NCBI RefSeq assembly: GCF_031143425.1
Contig: NC_090440.1
Coordinates: 1,267,761,123-1,267,825,122, forward strand
DNA length: 64,000 nucleotides
Reading direction: 5' to 3'
Source: Pleurodeles waltl
Lineage: Eukaryota; Chordata; Amphibia; Caudata; Salamandridae
The position numbers and the translations under genes were made by a program. Of the stretch, positions 55,951-64,000 are shown in pieces; position 1 is the first letter of the stretch, and every line of letters starts with the position of its first letter. The notes beneath the pieces were generated by a model, which did not search any database, was not told the DNA's origin, and worked only from the letters and a program-made list of their open reading frames with translations.

Positions 55951-56390
55951 GGGGAGAGGGGAGGGAAAAAAGAGTGACACACACACACACACGCAACACG
56001 CAACACTCCCACCCCCACCCTCACCCACTACAACACACACACACAAGTACATGTTGATACATTATATTTACAACCCCCAACCCACCATGGAAGAGTTGAA
56101 CGTTTGTAATCTATTAAAATACAGTAATCAAAAATATACATATATTTACACTATAAACAAATATATACACCAAGAATACAAGTCCAAGGTATTCCACTAT
56201 TAAAGTCCGTGGACCATTGGGCCCAAAATGCATGGGCGAGGCCCACACAAGATACCTGATCAAAACGGAGAGAACACTGCTGGGGCATCAGATAGAAATA
56301 CAACAGGCACCTCAGGGGGAAGGGAAGGGGGGGGGGGCACCTCAGCCGGATGAGTGCACGACGCCAGATCCAGGAGGGGACTCCATGCCC
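55951..56390. other. CA-rich and AT-rich noncoding DNA
   Basis: CACACA simple repeat at 55978-56045, then AT-rich DNA, then a G/C-rich stretch with a G-run at about 56326-56336. No gene. Confidence 0.5.
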
Positions 56391-56646
56391 ACTGCTGTAT
56401 CCTGGGGAGTGTAAAGCCACAGTCTCACAAGTCTTTACAGTGGGTGGTTTGCCCACTGCTGTATCCTGGGGAGTGCAAAGCCACAGTCTCACAAGTCTTT
56501 ACAGTGGGTGGTTTGCTCACTGCTGCATCCGGGGGAGTGCAAAGCCACAGTCTCACAAGTCTTTACATTGGGTGGTTTGCCCACTGCTGTATCCTGAGGA
56601 GTGCAAAGCCATTATCTCACAAGTGGATAACAGTCTCCACTGGTTC
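56391..56646. repeat. 64-bp minisatellite, 4 copies
   Basis: ACTGCTGTATCCTGGGGAGT-type units start at 56391, 56455, 56519 and 56583, exactly 64 bp apart. Confidence 0.9.
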
Positions 56647-57050
56647 TGGAGGGGGCTTTGTGCCCAAAGTGCTTCATCCTGCCAAGGACTGAGGTAGTGG
56701 ATGTGAATCTCCACTGGTTCTGGAGGGGGCTTTGTGCCCAGAGTGCTTCATCCTGTTAAGGACTGAGGTATGTGGATGCCTTTCTCCACTGGTTCTGAAG
56801 TGCTTCATCCTGCCAAGGACTGAGGTAGTGGATATATCGCTCCAATGGTTCTGGAGGGGGCTTGGTGCCCAGAGTGCTTCATCCTGCCAAGGACTGAGGT
56901 AGTGGATGTATCTCTCCACTGGTTCTGGAGGGGGCTTGGTGCCCAGAGTGCCTTATCCTGCCAAGGACTGAGGTAGTGGATGTGAATCTCCACTGCTTCT
57001 GGAGGGGGCTTGGTGCCCAGAGTGCTTCATCCTGCTTGTGGCGGCCTCAG
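56635..57050. repeat. 74-bp minisatellite, 6 copies
   Basis: CTCCACTGGTTCTGGAGGGG units start at 56635, 56709, 56784, 56840 (after a shortened copy), 56914 and 56988. Each contains GTGCTTCATCCTGCCAAGGA. Lies just downstream of the minus-strand gene at 57072. Confidence 0.9.
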
Positions 57051-57071
57051 TAGCGTCGGAGCTTTTGGCGC

Positions 57072-57914
57072 TCATTTGCCTGCGGTGCTGGTGGCGGCGG
57101 TGTCCTGTTTAGCTGTGCTGGTGGTAGCGGTGTCCTGTTCAGTGGTGCTGGTGGCGGAGGTGTCCTGTTCAGCGGTGGTGTCCTTGGCAGCAGTGCTTGT
57201 GGTGGCAGTGTCCTTGGCAGCGGTGCTTGTGGCGGGAGTGTCCTTGGCAGCGGTGCTTGTGGCAGCAGTGTCCTGTTCAGCGGTGCTGGTGGCGGTCTTG
57301 TCAGCCGTGCAGGTTTTCGGCGACTTGCCTGTTTTTCTGTGCCCCTTCACCACTTTGGATGGTGGCGCAGCTGTCTTCACACTCCCAACTGTACTCCTGG
57401 GAGAGGTTTTGGTGGTAGATGTTTTGCCTCTCTCCAGCCGGGCAGCGGGCAACTTTTTGTGCTTATGAGGTGGGGGACTGTCCGTGGTCTGGCTCCTTAG
57501 CACACTGTCTGCCCTGCTGCTTGGCGCATTCCAGAAGCCGGTTACTACTGGCACCACTGTTCCAGCAGATGTTGTGGCTGAGGTGCTGGTTTGGGACCTG
57601 GAAAGGCGTGCCCTAGGGGACTGAAGGGGTGAGGGATGTGAGGGGAAGAGGTCAAGGTTGGACAGGAAAAGTTTTTTGGACACACCGGGATGGGTAGATG
57701 GAGGGGGTTTGGGAGTGGAAGAAGAGGTAGTGGTTGTAGGGGGTGTACGTTTGCTGACTTTGGGTGAAGGTGCTTGGGCTGGAGGCTGGACCTCCGCCGT
57801 CTTCTTGCTCCAGCGGCGAATGTCCTCCCATCTTTTCCGGCAGTGGATGCTCCGTCTGTGGTGGACCCCCAGGGTCTGGACTTCCTTGGCGATTGCACGC
57901 CAAATATCCTCACA
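57072..57914 (-). pseudogene. Myb-like Harbinger protein of H1, internally deleted, with coding repeats
   Basis: The open frame runs from about 57914 to a stop at 57072. It begins with DIWRAIAKEVQTLGVHHRR and CRKRWEDIRRWSKKTAE, the second half of a Myb/SANT-like domain. The segment then jumps directly to PPAQAPSPKVSKRTPPTT, which in the gene at 61760 lies about 1.4 kb further on, so the middle is deleted but the frame is kept. SKKLFLSNLDLFPSHPSP is shared with that gene. The C-terminus is a run of about ten-residue units such as KDTAATSTAA and EQDTATTSTA. The N-terminal half of the domain should be in an upstream exon that is not found. A GTGAG acceptor at 57909 is plausible. Confidence 0.75.
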
Positions 57915-58180
57915 TTGGACAAATCGAAATAAACACACCTGATACACATATACACAGCACTCCCACACACCCAATACAATATAAAACACACACCCACAAA
58001 TCCCTATGACAACAATTGCGACAGAAGGCCAGAGAGAGACACCACCAGAAACAACACTAGCATCCACAGGCACTCAACACCATCACTCACACAACATCCA
58101 CGAACCTCACACAACACACCTCTAAATATCACCCCACACATCACAACACACACCACCCCACACATCACCCACACCACCCC
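57915..58180. other. CA-rich spacer between divergent Myb-like genes
   Basis: Rich in CACACA/ACACC words. Divergent starts lie on both sides (57914 minus, 58181 plus), so it may contain a promoter, but no motif is specific enough to name. Confidence 0.4.
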
Positions 58181-59705
58181 ATGGCACCACAAAGACACCC
58201 CAGGTTTTCTGAGGAGGAGCTCAGGGTCATTGTGGAGGAAATCATCCGGGTAGAGCCACAGCTATTTGGATCACAGGTGCAGCACACCACCATAGCTAGG
58301 AAGATGGAGCTATGGCGAAGAATCGTGGACAAGGTCAAAGCAGTGGGACAGCACCCAAGAACTAGGGATGACATCAGGAAGAGGTGGAACGACCTATGGG
58401 GGAAGGTGCGTTCCGTGATCTCAAGACACCAGATTGCGGTTCAGAGGACTGGCGGAAGACCCCCACCTCCTCCCCCAGAACTTACAACATGGGAGGAGCA
58501 GGTCTTGGCTTTACTGCATCCTGAGGGCCTCGCAGGAGTAGCTGGAGGAATGGTCTCTGGTAAATCAAACCTTAAGCTACCATATCCCCCACCCTACCTG
58601 TATGCTATCACCTACCCCCACCCTTGCCCTAACCCCTATCACTCCAACTCCTCACACATGTCCCACTATCACAAACCACACATCCCAAACCCAAGCCCTG
58701 CATGCAACACCAAGGCATGGACACCGATCACCAAAGCATGTCCACTGGACATACCCATACACCCCCCTAAACCATCATCACAGAAGGTCCCACACAAGAA
58801 TGGAAGCACTGGGGTACAGGGTCACCCACCCATTGCACACCATGGCATATACATATGCAATAATCATGCCTTTAGATCCCTGCAGGACCCCTACCCAACA
58901 TCACCGGACAGGAGGGTCCAGACATGTCCACTCCACCCACAGAAGAGGCCCACAGTGATGACAGCAGCTCTCTCCAACTGGATCTAATTAACCAGCCCGG
59001 CCCATCTGGGACCTCGGGATAGTCGGTTCCCCTCACACTGGCACAGGCCACTACAGAGCTTCCCCCCTCTGGAAACACCAGCACAACACCCACTCAGCGG
59101 GCCCATACCATACCTCTGCCCTAGGACACGTCAAGCAGCAGTATGTCCACCACTTCAGGGAACCCAGGCTAACCCACCACCCCAACAACACCAGGGACCT
59201 GGGGGCAGTAGTAGTGGGCACACGGTTCAGGGGACAGAGGCCCAGGAAAACAGGGGAACTGGGAGGGCTGCTGTGCGACAGGGGGAGGGCAGGCCCAGGG
59301 AACCCACTCTCCACAAGGCCCTCTCCAACATCATGGGAGCCTACCACCATTCCCAGGAGACAATAGTAACGGTACTGGCCAAGTTTCAGGAGACCCAGCG
59401 GCTGCAGGAGGAACAGTATGTGGGGTTCAGGGAGGAACTCAAATTCCACCCTGGGCTCCTTTGTAGGGGTGTAGAGGGAACTCATCAACACCAGGAGGGA
59501 CACTGTGGCACAACAAGGGGCCCCTGACACTAGCCTGGATGATGAACTGCCCACCACCTCCGCCGGCGCTAGTGGACAGGAGGCACCGCCACAGGACCAC
59601 AACACCAGCACCCCTCCCCCTGCAGATGGAGAACCACCCCGCAAGCGGTCCCTGAGATCCAGGACAAAGATAGAGAACAATCCCAAGACCCCCGCCAAGA
59701 AATGA
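58181..59705 (+). pseudogene. Myb/SANT-like gene of Harbinger element H2
   Basis: Exon 1 58181-58559 starts MAPQRHPRFSEEELRVIVEE and codes a complete Myb/SANT-like domain (RKMELWRRIVDKVKAVGQ, then RDDIRKRWNDLWGKVRS) and a Pro-rich linker. The donor GTAAAT at 58560 joins in phase with an acceptor CCCTGCAG before 58886, giving GPLPNITGQEG and an acidic Ser-rich region. The frame then meets TAG (in TCGGGATAGTCG, near 59020) and further stops. Frames at 59273-59470 (LSNIMGAYHHSQETIVTVLA) and 59505-59705 (a basic Arg/Lys-rich end) continue the protein with frameshifts. AATAAA is at 59892. The gene converges on the transposase at 60186-61358, the usual two-gene layout of Harbinger. Confidence 0.8.
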
Positions 59706-60185
59706 GACCACCCTGATTGTCATCCTTCTGTCCCACTTTGTCACCGTGACCATACTTAAACTGCCCTAGCTCCACTTCCTATGCCCCTTTGGGCAGTGCA
59801 CCTGTGAGACTAATAGACTGGACTCTGCCATGGACATTCCTCCACCATCACCCCTGACCATTTTACAACTCCCTCCATTATTTGGCACTTAAATAAACAC
59901 CCTTAAATCACAAAACAATCTGGAGTCAGTCTGTGCTTTCGAAAATGTGTATTTGCAATAACTGTGGAAAAATGCTATATCCAATGTAATGTCAACATAC
60001 CTATGTCACACAGCTCTAGTCAATGCGGAAAACAAATTAGAGGTCACACAGTGGGACCCACATCTGTGAAATCGAAAGGGAAAGTGACAACTCAGTGTCC
60101 ATACACTGGGTGAAAATGACAGACAGATGAGAGGTAGAAGAATTAAATCAGATGTAGCAGGCAGTGTTGTCTTCTTACCTGTGTC
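59706..60185. other. Intergenic DNA between convergent Harbinger genes
   Basis: Plus-strand AATAAA at 59892-59897 for the Myb-like gene. No clear minus-strand signal. No gene. Confidence 0.5.
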
Positions 60186-61358
60186 TCACTGGAAGTATTG
60201 TTGGATCACCGTGTTCCTCTTGTCTATGTCCTCTTCTTCTGCTTCCTCTTCTTCACTGTCCACAGGCTCCACAGATGCCACAACATCTCCATCTGGACCA
60301 TCCTCCTGCAGAAAAGGCACCTGTCGTCGCAAAGCCAAGTTGTGAAGCATACAGCAGGCCACGATGATCTGGCACATCTTCTTTGGTGAGTAGAATAGGG
60401 AACCACCTGTCATATGGATTGACCTGAACCTGGCCTTCAGGAGGCCGAAGTTCCTCTCTATAATTCACCTAGTTCGCCCATGGGCCTCATTGTAGCGTTC
60501 CTCTGCCCTTGTCCTGGGATTCCTCACTGGGGTCAGTAGCCATGACAGGTTGGGGTAACCAGAGTCACCTGCAAATGTCAAGGGACAACTGTTAAACACA
60601 CACTAACTCTTAGAGACATCCCCAGACCCAGACACCTAGTCACACTGTATTGGGTCCATGTCCTCACCTAATAGCCACACACGGTGCCTCTGGATTTGCC
60701 CCATCACATAAGGGATGCTGCTATTCCGCAGAATGTAAGCGTTATGCACTGAGCCAGGAAACTTGGCATTTACATGGGAGATGTACTGGTCGGCCAAACA
60801 CACCATCTGCACATTCATAGAATGGTAACTCTTCCAGTTTCTGTACACCTGTTCACTCTCTACGTGGGGGAACCAAGGCCACATGTGTCCCATCAATGGC
60901 ACCTATGATGTTGGGGATATGTCCCAGGGCATAGAAGTCACCTTTCACTGTAGGCAAATCCTCCACCTGAGGGAAAACGATGTAGCTGCGCATGTGTTTC
61001 AGCAGGGCAGACAACACTCTGGACAACACATTGGAGAACATAGGCTGGGACATCCCTGATGCAATGGCCACTGTTGTTTGAAAAGACCCACTTGCTAGGA
61101 AATGGAGTACTGACAGCACCTGCACTAGAGGGAGGATTCCTGTGCGATGGCGGATAGCTGACATCAGGTCTGGCTCCAACTGGGCACACAGTTCCAAGAT
61201 TGTGGTACGATCAAGTCTGTAGGTGACAATTACATGTCGCTTCTCCATTGTCGACAGGTCCACCAGCGGTCTGTACACCGGAGGATGCTGCCATCTCCTC
61301 ACCTGCCCCAGCGGACGTGCTATATGGATGAGAACAGCGATCAGAGGGTCAGCCAACA
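60186..61358 (-). pseudogene. HARBI1-type DDE transposase with one intron
   Basis: Coding pieces 61358-60668 and 60568-60186, with intron 60667-60569 (GTGAGG...TTTGCAG, 99 bp) and an upstream acceptor ACCTCAG before 61358. Motifs in order: LSVLHFLASGSFQ, GMSQPMFSNVLSRVL, GAIDGTHVALVPP (first Asp at 60894), GSVHNAYILRNS, VWLLGDSGYP split by the intron (second Asp at 60566), RRxIERNFGLLKARFR (Glu at 60458) and CMLHNLAL, followed by an acidic end. This is the DDE_Tnp_4/HARBI1 family, and all three catalytic acids are present. Damage: a one-base frameshift near 60855 just after the first Asp, and a TGA at 60467-60465 two codons before the catalytic Glu motif. The first exon, if any, is not found. 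It would cut and paste the element together with a Myb-like partner. Confidence 0.88.
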
Positions 61359-61759
61359 CTGAGGTACATAAACACAACTTAATAGGAAAATGTTTGAAAA
61401 TCGACATATGGCTGTATTAGTGTTTAAGCACTGCCTAGATATGTGTGACGCAGTCAAAATTAATGCCATGAGGCCCCCTGAAATGGCTGCTGCCTGACCT
61501 GTACTGTGGGACAAGGGGGTATGAGGTAACTGCGCTGGCGATGTACACCGTCGCTGTAGGCGGTCGAAGACCGCGGCGCAATCCTGCATTGGTTAACATT
61601 GGATCCTATGGGTCCCAGGAGGCAATGACGATGTACGCTGGTACGCACTGCCATGGACATCACCGCCATTTTCTGTCTGTTCGATCACTTGATACCTGAT
61701 CTTCGACAGGAGAGGACCTACACTGCAAGTGCTGCTGTGACCTCAGTCTGGAAGAGACA
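61359..61759. promoter_or_regulatory. Divergent upstream region between transposase and Myb-like gene
   Basis: About 400 bases lie between the transposase (minus) and the Myb-like gene (plus). The right half (61545-61700) contains AGGCGGTCGAAGACCGCGGC, an imperfect hairpin with the vocabulary of the family A hairpins. An element border may fall here. No promoter motif can be named. Confidence 0.45.
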
Positions 61760-64000
61760 ATGGCTCGTGTGTCTGGGGAAAGGGCCCCTGCCTTAAGCAC
61801 GGAGGAGTTGGAGAAACTAGTGGATGGGGTCCTCCCCCAGTACACGCTACTCTATGGTCCTCCAGACAAACATGTGAGTACACTGTGAGCATGCTGTATG
61901 GGCAATGCCTGTTTGGAGTGGTGTTGATGAAAGATGGGGGGGGGGGAGAATGAGGCGTGCATGATACGACGGTGAGTGATTGTGCGTCATGGCAAGGGTA
62001 GAGATGCGGGCCAATGACTGTAACGGTGCGGACAGTTATATCTTCTCCTTTTCCCCTGTACTATTCCTGTGGGTCAGCGCCCACCAGAAGAAGGATATTT
62101 GGCGTGCCATCTCCAAGGAAGTCCGGACCCTGGGGATCCACCACAGACGGAGCACCCACTGCTGGAAAAGATGGGAGGACATTCGCCGCTGGAGCAAGGA
62201 GACGGCGGAGGCCAGGCTGGGGATGGCCTCCCAATGTGGTAGGGGTGCCTGTCGCACCATGACCCCCCTGATGTTCCGGATCCTGGCGGTGGCGTATCCG
62301 GAGTTGGATGGGTGCTTGAGGGCATCAAAGCAGCCACAACACAAGGGGGTGAGTACACTCTCATTCTACTGATTCAGCGCGCATTGTAGGTGTCTGGGTG
62401 GGGAGGTGGGCTGTGGGTTCCCCTAGGCCTGTGTTCAGAGCCAACTACACCTAGTCAGGCTCCTGTGACTTCCATGTGTGCAGCAATCGTGCATAGGCCT
62501 TGTAAACCATGTCCCTGTGATTAATTAGGGAACTCTAAGTGCACTGCATAGTGCAGGGGGCTTCTGTGTCTGTAGTGTTCGCCAACGGTAGCGGTATTGG
62601 ATGCACTCAACATGTCTTTCTTCTGTCTCCCCCCCTTTTGTGGTCTCCCTGCTGTTGTGCGCATTAACATCATCAGGCGGAGGAGCAGTGCCACCGGAGC
62701 AGGAGGGAGCTGAATCCCACATGGCCCTGGAGGGCGACACAACGGAGTCAGAAGCAACCAGTGGGACGGAGGGCGAGGGAAGCTCTACGGTGGGGACAGG
62801 AGCTGAGACGAGCGACATGGACTCCTTCTCTGATGGGAGCTCCCTTGTGGTGGGGGGCCCCTCTGTGCCCCCCGCATCAACAGGTAGAGCCGCCACCCCC
62901 CCTACCAGCACCGCCCTCCCAGCAGCCCCTCAGCGTGTACCCCATGGCCGCTCACCCAGGAGGATGGGGATCTCCTTCGCCTCAGGCACCTCAGCCCCTG
63001 CCCCAGTCAGCCCTGCTGCCCTCAGTGAGGAGGCCATTGACCTCCTCAGGTCCCTCACTGTTGGGAAGTCTACCATTTTGAATGCCATCCAGGGAGTAGA
63101 GAGGCAGTTGCAACAGACCAATGCATACCTGGAGGGCATTCATTCTGTTCAGGCAGCCCAACAGCGAGCTTTTCAGACTCTGGCCTTAGCACTGATGGCA
63201 GCCATTGTCCCTGTCTCTAGCCTCCCTCCTCCAACTTCCTCCACCCAGACCCAAACCCCTGTACCTCAGCCTATCCCAAGCACACCATCAGACCAGCATG
63301 CACACACGTCAACACACAAGGGAAGCTCAGGCAAACATAAGCAGCACACATCCCACAGGCACTCACGCAAGCATCATACACATGGAGACATAACAACAGC
63401 CACTGCCTCCACTGTGTCCCCCTCCTCCTCCTCTCCCTCCTCCCTCCCTGTCTCGTCTCCACTCACACCTGCATGCACTCCATCTTCAGCCACTACCTCC
63501 ATCACCAGCACACCCACCACCACACCCTGCTCATGTGCAGTCACCACCCCCACTACCATTCACACATCCTCTGTGTCCTCTCCGAGTGTGTCTGTGAGCC
63601 CACCTCCCAAGGTACACAAACGCAGCCACACACCCACCCAACAGCCATCCACCTCACGACAGCCTCCATCCCATGCACCTTCACCCAAAGTCAGCAAAAG
63701 TACACCTCCTACAACCATTACCTCTTCCTCCACTCCCAAACCCCCTCCATCTACTCGTCCCAGTGTATCCCAAAAACTTTTCCTGTCCAACCTTGACCTC
63801 TTCCCCTCACTTCCCCCAATCCTTCAGTCTCCTAGGGCCCGCCTTTCCAGGTCCCAACCCGGCACCTCAGCCACAACATCTGCGGGAACAGTGGTGCCAG
63901 TGGTAACCTGTTTCTGGAGTGCGCCAGGCAGCAGGGCAGCCAGTGTGCCAAGGAGCCAGACCACGGACAGTCCCCCACCTCAAAAGCACAAAAAGTTGCC
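61760..64000 (+). CDS. Myb/SANT-like Harbinger gene H3, runs off the window
   Basis: Exon 1 61760-61873 (MARVSGERAPALSTEELEKL ... LLYGPPDKH) ends at GTGAGT. Exon 2, about 62073-62348, codes AHQKKDIWRAISKEVRTLG and CWKRWEDIRRWSKETAEA and ends at GTGAGT; exons 1 and 2 together make a full Myb/SANT-like domain. Exon 3 starts after ACATCATCAG at 62677 and stays open to base 64000: an acidic Ser-rich part, a helix with LRSLTVGKSTILNAIQGVER, LMAAIVPVSSLPPP, a long Thr/Ser/Pro/His-rich tail, and SQKLFLSNLDLFPSLPP. Two oddities: the frame wants exon 2 to begin at 62073, where the preceding bases are GG, not AG; and the exon 2-3 junction is out by one base. The protein is the presumed DNA-binding partner of a Harbinger transposase. 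Confidence 0.75.

Noticed and set aside
56391..57050. CRISPR-like array or coding repeats
   Set aside because: Contiguous 64- and 74-bp minisatellites without spacers; the overlapping frames are not conserved between units.
1..64000. Host protein-coding genes, tRNA or rRNA genes
   Set aside because: No convincing exon of a non-transposon gene and no tRNA- or rRNA-like sequence was found by reading; primer-binding sites resemble only the last 18-20 bases of tRNAs.

Overview
The window looks like intergenic DNA from a very large, transposon-packed amphibian genome, most likely a salamander or newt. I see no host gene. Nearly everything recognisable is a mobile element or a broken piece of one. 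The newt call is an inference from three things: many Harbinger-type DNA transposon genes coding Myb/SANT-like proteins (Harbinger elements carrying Myb-like genes are reported as strongly expanded in the newt Pleurodeles waltl), Ty3/gypsy elements with LTRs of 2-3 kb, and repeated nesting of elements inside each other.

Layout. 1-5965: 3' half of a gypsy element (E1, plus strand) whose Pol has integrase before reverse transcriptase, with its 3 kb LTR. 5966-6578: tail of a Myb-like gene cut by E1. 8268-17672: Myb-like gene A (plus), split by a nearly intact 6.4 kb LINE (8407-14819, minus strand, 12-bp target duplication, 5' array of 132-bp monomers). 19144-32480: Myb-like gene B (minus), with a complete gypsy element E2 (20277-31113, 5-bp target duplication GTGAG) in its intron. 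One LTR of E2 carries two later insertions, a serial-hairpin element and a palindromic MITE; after subtracting both, the two LTRs have exactly the same length. 32.7-44 kb: short DNA elements in three families, a solo gypsy LTR and unassigned AT-rich DNA. 45198-54274: a dead gypsy pol (E3) with its LTR, LTR fragments, and an inverted gag fragment with its own LTR (E4). 54.4-64 kb: a Harbinger cluster with four Myb-like or related coding fragments, a HARBI1-type transposase gene with an intron, minisatellites, and a Myb-like gene still open at the window edge.

How the parts relate. Harbinger elements normally need two proteins, a DDE transposase and a Myb/SANT-like DNA-binding partner. The partner genes are abundant here, but the only transposase copy is damaged by a frameshift and a stop. 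The retroelements came later: E1 and the LINE each interrupt a Myb-like coding region, and E2 lies in a Myb-like gene's intron. The youngest layer is the set of small foldback elements.

Most unusual: several unrelated-looking short elements (20433-21062, 49424-49992, 32958-33499, 38918-39394, 41237-42153, 42926-43843) are built as a string of different, individually near-perfect hairpins rather than one terminal inverted repeat around a core. This serial-hairpin architecture is the best candidate here for something under-described.
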